Assembly (NCBI GenBank): GCA_902623175.1
Contig: CACNSR010000012.1
Location: 1-64,000 of the forward strand
Length of the DNA stretch: 64,000 nt
Direction of reading: 5' to 3'
DNA from: Halieaceae bacterium
GTDB lineage: Bacteria; Pseudomonadota; Gammaproteobacteria; Pseudomonadales; Halieaceae
Part shown: positions 1-10,336 of the stretch, piece by piece
Numbering within the stretch: the stretch's first letter is position 1
Layout: every line of letters begins with the position of its first letter
The notes under the pieces: generated by a model
What the model saw: the letters and a program-made list of their open reading frames with translations, nothing else
Told to the model about the DNA's origin: nothing
The model's database searches: none
Made by a program: the position numbers and the translations under genes

Positions 1-2340
1 CAGGAAAAGCTGGCGAGCTTTATCGAAAATCATCAGGGGCCCGTGTTGCTCTGTGCTGAGAGTCAGGGGCGCCGGGAGCTGCTGCTAGAAAATCTGGCCA
101 AGGCGGTGTTGCACCCCAAGGCCTGTGACAACTGGCCGGCCTTCTTAGACAGCCAGATCAATTTTGGGATCACCGTCGCGCCGGTGGATCGTGGGCTGTA
201 TGCCGGCCCCGGCCAGCCTACCGTGATTTGCGAGGCGCAGCTATTCGGGCAACGCGTGGCCCAGAGGCGCCGCCGCACGAGGCAGGAAGAGACCGATACC
301 GATGCCATCATTCGCGACCTCACGGAACTCAGGCAGGGGCTGCCCGTTGTGCACATCGAGCACGGCGTGGGCCGTTATCTCGGGCTACAGATACTGGAGA
401 TTGACGGAGACCCCGCCGAGTTTCTGTTACTCGAATACGCCGAGGGTAATAAGTTGTACGTGCCCGTAGGCTCGCTCCACCTGATCAGCCGCTACACCGC
501 AGGTGACCCGGGTACCGCGCCGCTCCACCGGCTGGGTAGCGAGCAGTGGGAAAAAGCGCGCCGCAAGGCACGGGAACGCGCCGCGGACGTAGCGGCGCAG
601 CTACTGGATGTTTACGCCAGGCGCGAGGCCCGGGTGGGGCACGCCCACGAACTGGACGAGGCCAAGTGGCTACAGTTCTGCGAGGGCTTCCCCTTCGAGG
701 AGACGCCTGATCAGGCCGCCGCCATCGCCGCTGTCAAAGACGACATGTGTGCACCCAAGGTAATGGATCGTCTTGTTTGCGGCGACGTGGGCTTTGGCAA
801 AACCGAGGTCGCCATGCGCGCGGCCTTCATCGCCGCACAGAATGGTCGCCAAAGTGCGATTCTGGTGCCCACTACCCTGCTGGCCAACCAGCACCACGCT
901 AACTTTCGGGACCGGTTTGCCGATTGGCCCTACACCGTGGAGGTAGTCTCGCGCTTTCAGTCTGCCAAGGACCTTGAGGGCATCATTGCTCGAGTGCAAA
1001 GTGGTGAAATCGATATTCTGGTCGGCACCCACAAGCTGCTGCAGAGCGATTTCGGCTTTCGCGATCTCGGCCTTCTGATCATTGACGAGGAGCATCGCTT
1101 TGGCGTGAAGCAGAAGGAGGCGATCAAGGCACTGCGCGCAGAGGTCGACATCCTCACCATGACAGCGACGCCCATTCCCCGCACCCTCAATATGGCACTC
1201 GGTGGTTTGCGCGATCTCTCCATCATTGCGACGCCGCCCGCGCGCAGACTCTCGATCAAGACCTTTATCCGCGAACACAGTATTGCTCTGATCAAAGAGG
1301 CGGTTTTACGCGAGACTTTGCGTGGGGGTCAGGTGTTCTATCTGCACAACGAGGTCAAAACTATCGAGGAGAGAGCGCGCAAACTCGGCGAGTTACTACC
1401 CGAACTGTCTATCGGTGTAGCCCATGGGCAGTTGCGTGAGCAGGCGCTGGAGAGAGTCATGTCAGACTTCTACCACCAGCATCACCATATTCTGGTCTGC
1501 TCCACGATTATCGAGACCGGCATCGATATTCCCAACGCAAACACTATCATCATTGAGCGGGCCGATAAATTTGGCCTGGCGCAATTGCACCAACTGCGCG
1601 GCCGGGTCGGTCGTTCGCACCACCAAGCCTACGCCTACCTGCTCAGCCCGCCGCGTTCCGTGATCACCTCCGATGCTCAGAAGCGCCTTGAGGCTATCGA
1701 GGCTGCGGGCGATCTAGGCGCTGGCTATCAATTGGCCTCCCATGACATGGAGATTCGCGGTGCAGGCGAGCTGCTGGGCGCTGAACAATCGGGGCAGATC
1801 CATCAGGTCGGGTTTTCTCTCTACCTCAACATGCTGGAAAGTGCCGTTGCGGCACTCCGCCGGGGTGACCTCCCAGATATCGATCAACCACTGGACACCG
1901 GCACCGAGGTGAAGCTCCATGTGCCGGCGCTGATTCCCGAGGACTACCTCCCCGACATCACGACCCGACTCGTGCTTTACAAGCGTATTGCCCAAGCGAG
2001 CAACGGAGATCAACTGCGCGAGATTCAGGTGGAGATGATCGACCGGTTCGGCTCGCTACCCGAACCCGTGAAAAACCTCTTCACCGGCGCATTAATCAAG
2101 GTGCGCGCCCAGCAGCTGGGCATCAGCGAAATCGATATGACAGATGAGGGTGGTAGTATCGAATTCACCGCCGCGACTGTTGTGGAACCCGCCGCTATCG
2201 TGAATCTGATCCAATCTGATCCGCTTTGCTACAGCCTCTCCGGAAGCGGCAAGCTCAGAGTGAAAAAATCCCTGCCCACCCTCTCCTCAAGGGCCGAGTT
2301 CGTCGACGCCCTAATAACACCATGGCTGGAAGCGGCATGA
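1..2340 (+). CDS. mfd: Transcription-repair coupling factor Mfd (C-terminal part)
   Basis: ATP-dependent translocase that removes RNA polymerase stalled at DNA lesions and recruits UvrA. The frame is open from base 1, so the gene starts outside the window; about 779 residues remain of a family length near 1150. Visible in order: the end of the UvrB-like module, the CarD-like RNAP-interaction domain (VVHIEHGVGRYLG), the SF2 motor with Walker A (GDVGFGKTEVAMRA) and DEEH box (IIDEEHRFG), helicase motifs V-VI (QLRGRVGRS), and the C-terminal TRCF domain. The stop overlaps the next start as ATGA, so csiV is probably translationally coupled. Confidence 0.97.
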   Translation, partial: QEKLASFIENHQGPVLLCAESQGRRELLLENLAKAVLHPKACDNWPAFLDSQINFGITVAPVDRGLYAGPGQPTVICEAQLFGQRVAQRRRRTRQEETDTDAIIRDLTELRQGLPVVHIEHGVGRYLGLQILEIDGDPAEFLLLEYAEGNKLYVPVGSLHLISRYTAGDPGTAPLHRLGSEQWEKARRKARERAADVAAQLLDVYARREARVGHAHELDEAKWLQFCEGFPFEETPDQAAAIAAVKDDMCAPKVMDRLVCGDVGFGKTEVAMRAAFIAAQNGRQSAILVPTTLLANQHHANFRDRFADWPYTVEVVSRFQSAKDLEGIIARVQSGEIDILVGTHKLLQSDFGFRDLGLLIIDEEHRFGVKQKEAIKALRAEVDILTMTATPIPRTLNMALGGLRDLSIIATPPARRLSIKTFIREHSIALIKEAVLRETLRGGQVFYLHNEVKTIEERARKLGELLPELSIGVAHGQLREQALERVMSDFYHQHHHILVCSTIIETGIDIPNANTIIIERADKFGLAQLHQLRGRVGRSHHQAYAYLLSPPRSVITSDAQKRLEAIEAAGDLGAGYQLASHDMEIRGAGELLGAEQSGQIHQVGFSLYLNMLESAVAALRRGDLPDIDQPLDTGTEVKLHVPALIPEDYLPDITTRLVLYKRIAQASNGDQLREIQVEMIDRFGSLPEPVKNLFTGALIKVRAQQLGISEIDMTDEGGSIEFTAATVVEPAAIVNLIQSDPLCYSLSGSGKLRVKKSLPTLSSRAEFVDALITPWLEAA

Positions 2341-3701
2341 CGATGAGCATTAAGCCTCTGCGCGACAGTCTGGCGGCAGTCCTGACGCTGACCAGCCTCG
2401 CGCCACTCGCCGCGCCTCTGCCCGGTGGCTTTCAGCACTCGGGTTGGTATCAGTTTGAAGTTGTGGTGATGGTCGACACACGAGCAGAAACGCTGGAGAG
2501 CGAGACCTGGCCGCTTTTACCAACGGTCGGCTACCCCGCGCGTTGGCGCTGGCTTCAGGACACCGCCACGCAACGTGCGCTCGAGGCAGAATATCCCGAT
2601 GCAGTGGTCACCAGCAGTCCGGCGGGACATCTGACCGTGCGCCTTCCAGCGCCTCAGATCCCCCCATGGGAGCCGGACACAGAGATGCTCACCGAAGGCG
2701 ATATGAGCGTCATCAACGACTTGGTTGTGATCAGTCAAGACTCGAACACCTTCGCACTGCTAGCCGAAAAAACCAGGGAAGGGGAGATTGGCGAGGCCGA
2801 ATCAGAGGCGCCGCGCCCACTGTTACCGTTTGAACAAAGCGCGCCCGCAGAGGAGGAGAACTCGCCACTGCTCTCCTTGGAATCTCTGGGTGTGGCCATG
2901 CCAAATGAGGTTGGCGCGGACGCCCCGATCAATATTCCTTTTGCGCCCGAGATGGATGCCATATCTCTGAACCCCATCTCAGTGGCGGCACAAGCGATAC
3001 CGACACCCGCACCCTTTCTGCAACGCCCTCTCGATCAACTGGCGCCGGGCCTCGCGCGCTACCGACGCAACAGCGAAGATGACGTGATCGCCGCGGTTTC
3101 GTGGCTACAGGGCCCCGATAGCAACACGCTGCCGATTCTGCTCGAAATGGATAGCGACAGCGGCTACCCGATAATGCAGGGCTTCATTCAGTTGGTGCCG
3201 CGGGGCAACACCTGGCGCCTCGGTCTCAACTTCTGGGCTAACACGCACGGACATTACTTGCCGGAGATTTTTGAGATGCCCAGACCACCGGCTTCACCGC
3301 ATCGGATTGCCGTGTTGGCGACTGCCGCCAGGCCAAACCTGGAGGCCAGCCGCGGGATTGATATCAGGGGCATTGAGCAGCAACATACGGCGGGCGGCTT
3401 TTCACGGGCGGGCGCCGGCGAAGCTGACGCCACCTCAGAAACCAACGATGCATCAATGGCTGTAGAAGTCGAGGTGCCCCTCATCCCGGAGTGGCCGTGG
3501 CGGCATCTCGTGCATGTTGCCGACACCATCCCGCTGACAGAGAACCGGCTTCGCTACTTCGATCACCCAGTGATCAAGGTGCTGGCTATCTGGCGGGAGC
3601 TGAGTTGGTATGAGCTGTTCATTGAGGGTCAGGCACTAATGACTGCCCAGGATGATGTCAGCAACCCAAGCGCCACGAAGCTCTACGCTGCTGAAAATTA
3701 A
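2337..3701 (+). CDS. csiV: CsiV-like peptidoglycan-binding periplasmic protein
   Basis: Predicted exported protein of about 454 residues. The ORF-track start at 2226 lies inside mfd; the ATG at 2337 overlaps the mfd stop and opens an N-terminus with a hydrophobic signal (LAAVLTLTSLAPLAAP). The mature part begins with WYQFEVVVMVDTRAE, typical of the CsiV family, which in Vibrio binds peptidoglycan and supports the LpoA-PBP1A synthase (family knowledge). The middle is low-complexity and acidic or proline-rich; the C-terminal block (LRYFDHPVIKVLAIW) is the conserved end. Adjacency to mfd matches pseudomonads. Function is by family and synteny only. Confidence 0.75.
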   Translation: MTMSIKPLRDSLAAVLTLTSLAPLAAPLPGGFQHSGWYQFEVVVMVDTRAETLESETWPLLPTVGYPARWRWLQDTATQRALEAEYPDAVVTSSPAGHLTVRLPAPQIPPWEPDTEMLTEGDMSVINDLVVISQDSNTFALLAEKTREGEIGEAESEAPRPLLPFEQSAPAEEENSPLLSLESLGVAMPNEVGADAPINIPFAPEMDAISLNPISVAAQAIPTPAPFLQRPLDQLAPGLARYRRNSEDDVIAAVSWLQGPDSNTLPILLEMDSDSGYPIMQGFIQLVPRGNTWRLGLNFWANTHGHYLPEIFEMPRPPASPHRIAVLATAARPNLEASRGIDIRGIEQQHTAGGFSRAGAGEADATSETNDASMAVEVEVPLIPEWPWRHLVHVADTIPLTENRLRYFDHPVIKVLAIWRELSWYELFIEGQALMTAQDDVSNPSATKLYAAEN

Positions 3702-3717
3702 CGCGCAATCCAGCAGA

Positions 3718-4815
3718 CTAGCTGGCGGGCGCCTCGGCTTCTGGCGGACTGAGTAACACCGTTTGCGTCGGGAATGCCACCTCGGCACCATGCCCTTCGA
3801 TGATCTTCAGTATCTTGATCAAAACGTCCTGCTTGACCCCGTGATAAGTCGCCCAGTCGGTAGTTTGCGTAAAGCAATAAATGAAGAAGTCCAACGAAGA
3901 GGCGCCGAAGGCGACAAAGTTGACCATCAGCGTCTTGCCCTCGTCGATATCGTCGTGCGCAAGCAGCATCTCTTTGACCTCGGCCACCACTGGCTCCATT
4001 GCGCCGGCATCGTCGTAACGGATGCCAATGGTCTCGTAGATGCGTCGGTTCAGCATCCGCGACGGGTTCTCCAGCGCTACGGTTGAGAACACCGAGTTCG
4101 GCACATAAAGGGGTCGCTGGTCAAAGGTGCGGATGCGGGTCACCCGCCAGCCAACATCCTCCACGGTGCCCTCGATCTCCCGATCGGGAGATCGAATCCA
4201 GTCACCGACCGCGAAGGGGCGATCCAGGAAAATACTGAGACCACCCAAAAAGTTGGCCAAGAGGTCTTGCGCCGCAAAACCGACCGCGATGCCCCCAACA
4301 CCGCCAAAGGCGAGCAGGCCCGACACAGACACGCCGAGGGATTGTAGAATCATGATTCCGGCAACCACCCACAACACTATGCGACTCAACCGCGCGACCG
4401 CGCTGATCGTTGCGCGGTCACTCGAGGTCATCGCACCGCGGTGCTCGGCGAGTAACTCTTCCTCGACACCGCGGCTCAGACGATGCACAAGCCACCCAAA
4501 CAGCATCAACAGAGCCGTGTCAGACAATCGAAGCAGCGCTTCGCGAATGCCATCAAGCGCAGAAAAAAGGCTGAGTGACAGTAAGCCGAGCACCGCCCAC
4601 ATCACCCATTGAATGGGCGGGAAGATCGCGTACAGGACCACATCGTCCCACTGCGTCTCGGTGCGATCGGCGGCCGTAGTCAGCTTGCGGACAATGTGAT
4701 AGATCGCGTAATGCCCGACGACCCCCATGATCATAAGCGATGCAAATACGACCACACCAACAGGGAGGTGTAACGACGTTGCCAGAGGCGTGAGCAGCTC
4801 TTCCAAAAAGACCAT
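3718..4815 (-). CDS. MscS-family small-conductance mechanosensitive channel
   Basis: Inner-membrane channel that opens on membrane tension, releasing solutes on hypo-osmotic shock. The 365-residue product has about four to five N-terminal hydrophobic segments, then the glycine/alanine-rich pore helix ([27 protein letters not shown]) and the cytoplasmic beta domain ([30 protein letters not shown]). Length fits the short YbdG/YnaI-like members. It is transcribed away from lexA; the tandem LexA boxes lie 67 bp upstream of its start, so some SOS influence is possible but unproven. Confidence 0.93.
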   Translation of the reverse strand: MVFLEELLTPLATSLHLPVGVVVFASLMIMGVVGHYAIYHIVRKLTTAADRTETQWDDVVLYAIFPPIQWVMWAVLGLLSLSLFSALDGIREALLRLSDTALLMLFGWLVHRLSRGVEEELLAEHRGAMTSSDRATISAVARLSRIVLWVVAGIMILQSLGVSVSGLLAFGGVGGIAVGFAAQDLLANFLGGLSIFLDRPFAVGDWIRSPDREIEGTVEDVGWRVTRIRTFDQRPLYVPNSVFSTVALENPSRMLNRRIYETIGIRYDDAGAMEPVVAEVKEMLLAHDDIDEGKTLMVNFVAFGASSLDFFIYCFTQTTDWATYHGVKQDVLIKILKIIEGHGAEVAFPTQTVLLSPPEAEAPAS

Positions 4816-4881
4816 CGTAAAGATTTCCGCCGGGATACAGGTTCTATCCTAACGCAAACTTTAAACCGCCCTGTCTCAAAG

Positions 4882-4914
4882 CTGTACAAATACACAGTCT
4901 GTATATATCATCAG
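4882..4914 (+). promoter_or_regulatory. Tandem LexA (SOS) boxes upstream of lexA
   Basis: Box 1, CTGTACAAATACACAG (4882-4897), fits CTGT-N8-ACAG exactly. Box 2, CTGTATATATCATCAG (4899-4914), has one change in the right half (TCAG). They are separated by a single base and end 25 bp before the lexA start, resembling the double operator of E. coli lexA. This indicates autorepression by LexA; the divergent MscS gene shares the region. Confidence 0.88.
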
Positions 4915-4938
4915 CAAAACTCACACGGAGACTCACAC

Positions 4939-5535
4939 TTGAAGCTCACCGCGCGACAGGAGCAAGTGCTCGACGTGATCAGGCAGCACGTTGCCGACAC
5001 AGGCTACCCACCGACCCGGGCGGATATCGCCCGCGAACTTGGCTTTAAGTCGGCAAACGCTGCCGAGGAACACCTGCGGGCATTGACCCGGAAAGGCGCC
5101 ATAGAGATGATTGCGGGCGCTTCACGAGGCATTCGGCTGACTGAAAGATCGGGCCTGCCCATTGTGGGGCGGGTTGCAGCGGGCTCCCCGGTCCTCGCCA
5201 CAGAGCACATTGAGGATTACTGCGAATTGTCTCCGGGCTTCTTCTCGCCGCAGGCAGATTACCTGCTGAGGGTGACCGGTGACAGCATGAAAGACGTGGG
5301 CATCCTCGATGGAGACCTGCTGGCAGTGCACAGCACCCCGACGGCGCGAGATGGCCAGATTGTGGTCGCGCGAATTGAGGATGAAGTGACCGTTAAACGA
5401 CTCAAGCGGTCCGGGCAACACACCCTGAAGTTACTGCCAGAAAATGAGGACTTCGAGCCGATCGTGGTGGATCTGCGCAGCATCGAGTGCGCCATCGAGG
5501 GCATCAGTGTCGGCATTATTCGCCAGCAACGTTAA
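4939..5535 (+). CDS. lexA: LexA repressor
   Basis: SOS-response repressor, 198 residues. The N-terminal winged helix ([24 protein letters not shown]) binds SOS boxes; the C-terminal S24 peptidase-like domain self-cleaves when RecA is activated. Visible are the Ala-Gly cleavage site in GRVAAGSP, the catalytic serine in [14 protein letters not shown] and the lysine in VTVKRLKR. The start is TTG, with CGGAG eight bases upstream; no ATG lies in a better place. In pseudomonads sulA follows lexA; here no sulA is seen. Confidence 0.98.
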   Translation: MKLTARQEQVLDVIRQHVADTGYPPTRADIARELGFKSANAAEEHLRALTRKGAIEMIAGASRGIRLTERSGLPIVGRVAAGSPVLATEHIEDYCELSPGFFSPQADYLLRVTGDSMKDVGILDGDLLAVHSTPTARDGQIVVARIEDEVTVKRLKRSGQHTLKLLPENEDFEPIVVDLRSIECAIEGISVGIIRQQR

Positions 5536-5639
5536 CTTCCCACCCTTCTTTATCTCGAGTGCGGAGCTAAGCAGTCAACGCAATTTGTGAGAGAGGGAGA
5601 GCTATCCGAGGCGTCCTCAGTGGGCCCCTGACGTGGGAG

Positions 5640-5658
5640 GCGGGGCCGATTGCCCCGC
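5640..5658. terminator. GC-rich hairpin between convergent lexA and small gene
   Basis: GCGGGGC-CGATT-GCCCCGC forms a perfect 7-bp stem with a 5-base loop; an outer CTGAC/GTCAG pair may extend it. No T-run follows on either strand, so a terminator role is inferred from the convergent position only. Confidence 0.35.
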
Positions 5659-5678
5659 TGTGTCAGCGCGCTACGAAA

Positions 5679-5930
5679 TTAGTGCAGCGTGTAAGTTTCT
5701 GACATTTCCGCGGTCTCGACTTCCAGATTGTTGACCTCAGCCAACTGAGCCGCCGCTTCAATGCCAGCCTGAATCATGACCTTAGCAATTTCCAGATTGT
5801 TGCCCATGAGGTACGCATTGGCCTCATCGGAAAACTGGATGCTCACCAGCGGTTCGGAGTCACCCTCGGCGCGCTGAAGCACCACTTCACCATCACCCAG
5901 ATCAACGATTTCAAGTAAGGATGTAGACAC
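5679..5930 (-). CDS. Small conserved protein between lexA and topA
   Basis: An 83-residue acidic cytoplasmic protein, without membrane segment or signal peptide. It starts MSTSLLEIVDLGDGEVVLQ and has a helical stretch (ANAYLMGNNLEIAKVMIQAGIEAA). Its position matches the small hypothetical gene that lies between lexA/sulA and the DUF6586 gene in pseudomonads. No enzymatic motif is seen and the function is unknown. Confidence 0.8.
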   Translation of the reverse strand: MSTSLLEIVDLGDGEVVLQRAEGDSEPLVSIQFSDEANAYLMGNNLEIAKVMIQAGIEAAAQLAEVNNLEVETAEMSETYTLH

Positions 5931-6036
5931 TAAATACCCTCTCTCTTAGGAAGAGCCACCGGCTACCACAACCAGTGATACTCCACGTTAACACTCTGAG
6001 CGGGCATCTGCCACTCGCGCACCGAGAGGTCGACAA

Positions 6037-6474
6037 TCAGGACCCATCAATGGCGTCGGGCAGCTCCTTTGCCCAGGCTTCGCATTGCGCCACATTAAAC
6101 TCCGTCTCCACCCCGAGACTATCCGAGCGCCGCACCACAGGTCGATCCGAGATGGGCGCCTTCAGCGCCGCAACCCAGGGACTTTGCTCCGACTGCGCGA
6201 AGGCCTCTACCTTAACGGGGCGCACCATTCCGGTCGGCAACGGTGGCAAATCACTCACCGAGCGCGGCGGACTGTCAGGGAGCTGTCGAATACGACAGGC
6301 GGCGAACAGCAACCAACCGCAACCATCGAGCAGCTTGGCCTACACCGGACTGGCGTAGGCTTGACTCACCCGATTTTGCGGAACGTTGCCTAGCTGCAGC
6401 TCGGAGCGCCAGCCCGACAACAGAATATTGGCGTGGCAGAGGCTTTGATTGGCGTAAGCGAGCGGGTGGCTCAA
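6037..6474 (-). pseudogene. DUF6586-family gene interrupted by in-frame TAG
   Basis: Not in the ORF track as a whole. Reading from a TTG at 6474, eight bases after the topA stop, gives MSHPLAYANQSLCHANILLSGW..., then an amber codon at 6342-6340 (codon 45), then the same frame continues AKLLDGCGWLLFAACRI to a stop at 6037. The pattern (N-Q-x-L...W near the start, L-x-x-A...I about 30 residues later, a C-terminal W-x-x-x-L) and the location between topA and the lexA-side small gene fit the DUF6586 family of pseudomonads. Total length, 145 codons, is close to the family norm. A CAG-to-TAG change would explain it. It may be a pseudogene, a readthrough gene, or a base-call error. Confidence 0.65.
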
Positions 6475-6482
6475 TCCGCGGC

Positions 6483-9230
6483 CTAATCTGCGGGCTTGGC
6501 TTTCGCTTTTGCCTTGGCTTTCGCTTTTGCCTTGGCTTTCGCTTTTGCCTTGGCTTTCACTTTTGCCTTGGCTTTGGCCTTTGTTTTGGCTCTGGGCTTT
6601 TTCGCTGTGCCCTCTTCAACCCATTTGCCATTATTAAACATCGCACGCCAGCCACTGGGCTTGCCGTCACGCTCCGACATCACATACTGCTCTTTCGTCT
6701 TCCGGCTATAGCGAATCTGACTGCGGTTACCCTGGTCATCGACATGCGGCGCGTCAAATAAAAAGTGATACTTGGGATCGATCTCGGCCTGATGCGGCAG
6801 CAACTCGTCAACAAAGGGTGGTCGGGTTTCGCGGTGCTTAGGAAACTGACTCGCTGCGAGAAAGATGCCCGAGGCACCGTCTCGAAGTACGTAGTAGTCT
6901 TCCACCTTCGCACACTGCAGTTCCGGCATGGGCACCGGATCCATTTTGGGCGGCGCAGCCTCGCCATTCCTCAATAGCTTGCGGGTATTGGTGCATTCCG
7001 AGTTGGTGCAACCGAAATACTTCCCGAAGCGTCCGGTTTTGAGCTGCATATCCGCGCCGCACTTGTCGCATTCAATGAGTGGCCCGTCGTAGCCTTTAAT
7101 ACGGAACTGGCCCTGTTCTACCTCATAGCCGTCGCAATCTGGATTGTTGCCACAGACATGGAGTTTTCGGGACTCATCGATCAGGTAGCTGTCCATCGCA
7201 GTGTTGCATTTGCCGCAGCGTCGCTTGGTCAGCAATAACCGGGACTCAGCCTCGTCGTCCGCATCGATGCTGATTGCCTCGTCTCCCGGGATCAAATTCA
7301 CAGTGCTCTTACAACGCTCTTTAGGCGGCAGGCTGTAACCCGAGCATCCCATAAACACACCTGTGCTCGCGGTGCGGATCTGCATCGGTCGCCCACAGCT
7401 GTCACAGGGAATACCGGTCGGCGTAGGATCGTTCGGTTGCATCCCATCGGGCCCATCATTAGCCGCTTGCGATAGCTTGCCGCTAAACTCAGCGTAGAAT
7501 TCGTTGAGTAGATCGGTCCAGGGCAGCAAGCCCTCAGCCACTTCATCAAGCCGCTCTTCCATTGTCGCGGTGAACCCGTAGTCCAGCAAATCACTAAAGC
7601 TGCCCTGCAGACGCTCGGTCACGATGTCGCCCATTTTCTCGGCGTAGAACCGCCGGTTCTCGAGTTTAACGTAGCCCCGATCCTGGATGGTGGAGATGAT
7701 GGCGGCGTAGGTAGAAGGACGACCAATACCGCGCTTTTCCAGTTCGCGCACCAAGCTCGCCTCGCCGTAACGCGCCGGTGGCTTGGTGAAATGCTGTTTA
7801 GGATCAAACTCCGTCACGGCCAAACCATCACCCACCGCTAGCGGCGGCAGCATGGCGTCATCCCCCTTGCGGGCGGCGGGCGGCTGCACCCTAGTGAAGC
7901 CATCAAACTCAATTACCCTGCCCTTGGCAGTGAGCCGGCAGTCAGCTGCCGTGACTACCAAGGTGGTCGAAAGATAGCGGGCAGGGGTCATCTGGCAGGC
8001 CACGAACTGACGCCAGATCAGGTCGTACAGACGCTCTGCATCGGGCTCCATGCCCGACAGCAAGCTGCTGCGCAATGTAACGTCCGACGGGCGGATTGCT
8101 TCGTGGGCTTCCTGAGCACCCTCACGCGAGCCGTAGCGAATGGGGTCGGCGGGCAAATACTCCGCCGAGAAATCTTTTTTAATCAAATTGCGACACGCAC
8201 TGACTGCCTCATCGCTGAGATTGGTGGAGTCAGTCCGCATGTAAGTAATGTAGCCCGCCTCGTAGAGACGCTGCGCGAGCGTCATGGTCTTCTTAACGCT
8301 GAATCCCATGCGCGTGCTCGCCGCCTGTTGGAGCGTTGAAGTGATAAACGGCGCCGGGGGCTTGGAGCTCGTTTTGCGGGACTCAAGATCCGTGACGCTA
8401 AAGCTCGCATCGCGCATGGCATCCACCGCGGCCTCGGCTGCTGCCTGGTTTTTTGGCTCAAATTTCTCGCCACCCCGGTGAGTCACCATGAATCTGACTG
8501 GCTCAATATCACCCGCGGCCAGTAGCGCGTGGACCTCCCAATATTCCTCGGGTACAAACGCGCGGATCTCCCGCTCTCGCTCCACAATCAGACGCACCGC
8601 GACCGATTGAACCCGGCCTGCAGACAGCCCGCGTGCGACCTTAGCCCAAAGCAGTGGACTCACTTCGAAGCCGACTACCCGGTCAAGAAAGCGCCGCGCC
8701 TGCTGGGCGTGCACGCGCGCCACATCCACTACTCCCGGCTCCTTGAAGGCGTCTTGAATGGCCTTTTCGGTAATCTCATTGAAGACCACCCGGTGGTAAC
8801 GGCTGGTGTCTCCACCGATCGCTTCCTGCAAATGCCAGGCTATCGCCTCACCCTCTCTGTCGAGGTCAGTCGCGAGGTAGATGGCGTCGCTGTCCTTGGC
8901 GAGCTTTTTCAGCTCAGTCACCACTTTCTCTTTACCGGGCAAAATCTCGTAGCGGGCTTGCCAGCCGTTATCCGGGTCAATGCCCATCCGTCGGACCAAC
9001 TGCTCGCGCTTTTTTCGAGCCTGGTAGCGCGCCTTCTCGTCAGGCGCCATTTTGCGGGTGATGGCTGCCTGAGCAGCGCGCTCCTTCGGGTCAGTGGGCT
9101 TGGCACTTCCCGAGGTGGGCAGATCGCGAATATGGCCTACACTGGATTTCACAATGAAATCCTTGCCCAGATATCTGTTAATGGTTTTCGCCTTGGCGGG
9201 CGACTCCACTATGACCAGTGCTTTACCCAT
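6483..9230 (-). CDS. topA: DNA topoisomerase I
   Basis: Type IA topoisomerase that relaxes negative supercoils, 915 residues from the ATG at 9230 ([17 protein letters not shown]); the track start at 9323 adds an unsupported leader. The Toprim domain comes first ([16 protein letters not shown]), the catalytic tyrosine lies in [12 protein letters not shown], and three to four C-terminal Cys4 zinc ribbons follow (CDSCGRPM...[19 protein letters not shown]). The extreme C-terminus is a long alternating Lys-Ala tail encoded by a tandem repeat. Confidence 0.98.
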   Translation of the reverse strand: MGKALVIVESPAKAKTINRYLGKDFIVKSSVGHIRDLPTSGSAKPTDPKERAAQAAITRKMAPDEKARYQARKKREQLVRRMGIDPDNGWQARYEILPGKEKVVTELKKLAKDSDAIYLATDLDREGEAIAWHLQEAIGGDTSRYHRVVFNEITEKAIQDAFKEPGVVDVARVHAQQARRFLDRVVGFEVSPLLWAKVARGLSAGRVQSVAVRLIVEREREIRAFVPEEYWEVHALLAAGDIEPVRFMVTHRGGEKFEPKNQAAAEAAVDAMRDASFSVTDLESRKTSSKPPAPFITSTLQQAASTRMGFSVKKTMTLAQRLYEAGYITYMRTDSTNLSDEAVSACRNLIKKDFSAEYLPADPIRYGSREGAQEAHEAIRPSDVTLRSSLLSGMEPDAERLYDLIWRQFVACQMTPARYLSTTLVVTAADCRLTAKGRVIEFDGFTRVQPPAARKGDDAMLPPLAVGDGLAVTEFDPKQHFTKPPARYGEASLVRELEKRGIGRPSTYAAIISTIQDRGYVKLENRRFYAEKMGDIVTERLQGSFSDLLDYGFTATMEERLDEVAEGLLPWTDLLNEFYAEFSGKLSQAANDGPDGMQPNDPTPTGIPCDSCGRPMQIRTASTGVFMGCSGYSLPPKERCKSTVNLIPGDEAISIDADDEAESRLLLTKRRCGKCNTAMDSYLIDESRKLHVCGNNPDCDGYEVEQGQFRIKGYDGPLIECDKCGADMQLKTGRFGKYFGCTNSECTNTRKLLRNGEAAPPKMDPVPMPELQCAKVEDYYVLRDGASGIFLAASQFPKHRETRPPFVDELLPHQAEIDPKYHFLFDAPHVDDQGNRSQIRYSRKTKEQYVMSERDGKPSGWRAMFNNGKWVEEGTAKKPRAKTKAKAKAKVKAKAKAKAKAKAKAKAKAKAKPAD
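6498..6569. repeat. Four 18-bp tandem repeats in the topA 3' end
   Basis: Unit GGCTTTCGCTTTTGCCTT occurs at 6498, 6516 and 6534 exactly and at 6552 with one change. On the coding strand it specifies (AK)3 per unit, making most of the TopA Lys-Ala tail. Basic tails are common in gammaproteobacterial TopA and probably aid DNA binding; copy number could vary by slippage without breaking the frame. Confidence 0.9.
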
Positions 9231-9374
9231 AAATTGCGCTTGCCTGCATTGATTGAAGCGCCCGGACAGAGTAGCGGCCGCTGAAAGGTGGGCATCTATA
9301 AGGGCGATTGCGCTCGGGGTCAAGGCCCCACTGGAATCTTGCCATGTTCAAGCCGGCCCCCTGAAAGTACCGTC

Positions 9375-9830
9375 TTACTCAGCAGAATCAATGGCTTGCG
9401 AGAGCATATTTAAGCCCTCAACCCCCTCTTTCTCGTTCCAGAAAATACTCACGGTCTGCTCCGATAACTCGACAAAGGCGGCGCCTGAAGGCAAAGCCGA
9501 CAACCATTTAGGGGCCGTTGATACGCCCGTCGTCGGGGACCACTCACCGCCGACCGACACGAAGCGCGCATCCTGCCCAGCCACGTGAAGACTCGCCGGT
9601 AATCGTTTTTCATAGCAGGCAAACTCATCGTCGGACTCGAAGCGAAACCGGGGTGGTATGGGTGGCAGCGGGCGCAGGGAAACCCGCAAGTTAAAGGCTC
9701 GAGCCTGATCTCGCAGCGCCGCTCTCGCGCGCTGAGACTTGTTGGGCATCGCCGACATCAGCGGCGCGATGACCACTGCCAAACCCAATACAATCAGCAC
9801 ATAAACCACATCGATACTCCGGAGAGACAA
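9375..9830 (-). CDS. Conserved single-pass membrane protein upstream of topA
   Basis: A 151-residue protein with one N-terminal transmembrane helix (VVYVLIVLGLAVVIAPLM) and a soluble remainder rich in aromatic and proline residues (LPPIPPRFRFESDDEFACYEKRL). Its position beside topA matches an uncharacterised membrane gene in pseudomonads. The 144 bp between it and topA shows nothing notable. Function unknown. Confidence 0.8.
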   Translation of the reverse strand: MSLRSIDVVYVLIVLGLAVVIAPLMSAMPNKSQRARAALRDQARAFNLRVSLRPLPPIPPRFRFESDDEFACYEKRLPASLHVAGQDARFVSVGGEWSPTTGVSTAPKWLSALPSGAAFVELSEQTVSIFWNEKEGVEGLNMLSQAIDSAE

Positions 9831-9898
9831 GCCCGTTGTTTTTGACTACATTTGACGTCACCAGTTTGACGCGACAACAAGGGAGCGTCGGAGAGAGT

Positions 9899-10336
9899 AT
9901 GCCCTACCAAAACATTCTCGTGGCAGTTGACCTCGGCGCCACCACCGAAACCGTCATTCAGCGGGCGGCGTCACTGACCAACCAAAATAACGCGCAGCTG
10001 CATGTGCTGCACGTGATAGAACCGCTGGCCATCACATATGGCGGCGATATCCCCATGGATTTCTCTGCCATTCAGGAGGAGATTCAGGGGCAAGCCAAAG
10101 ACCAGCTGGACAAGCTCTGCGCCACGCTGTCAGTGCCCGAGAGCAACCGCCATCTGGTGACGGGGCGCCCTGAATCAGAGATTCCCACTCAGGCCAAAGC
10201 CGTTGCCTGCGACCTGATTGTGGTGGGCTCCCATGCGAGGTGGGGTTTGGCGCTACTGTTGGGGTCAACCACCGACGGTGTCATGCACGGCGCCGAGTGT
10301 GATGTGCTCGCCGTAAAAGTCGACGCGGCGCTCTAA
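9899..10336 (+). CDS. Universal stress protein (UspA family)
   Basis: A single Usp domain of 145 residues from the ATG at 9899 (MPYQNILVAVDLG), with GGAG about eight bases upstream; the track start at 9836 adds an implausible leader. The ATP-binding-type loop appears as IVVGSHARWGLALLLGSTTDGVMHGAECDVLAV, close to the G-2x-G-9x-G(S/T) signature with the first spacing altered. Related proteins accumulate in stress or stasis. It is a single-gene unit divergent from the membrane protein at 9375. Confidence 0.93.
   Translation: MPYQNILVAVDLGATTETVIQRAASLTNQNNAQLHVLHVIEPLAITYGGDIPMDFSAIQEEIQGQAKDQLDKLCATLSVPESNRHLVTGRPESEIPTQAKAVACDLIVVGSHARWGLALLLGSTTDGVMHGAECDVLAVKVDAAL

Noticed and set aside
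957-1295. Antisense ORFs inside mfd (also 670-1278)
   Set aside because: They lie wholly within a conserved gene on the other strand and have no protein-family features.
5975-6358. 127-codon plus-strand ORF near lexA
   Set aside because: It is antisense to the DUF6586-type reading, which has synteny and motif support.
8529-9284. 251-codon plus-strand ORF inside topA
   Set aside because: Long only because of GC-rich codon use opposite topA; the translation is low in recognisable motifs and topA is certain.
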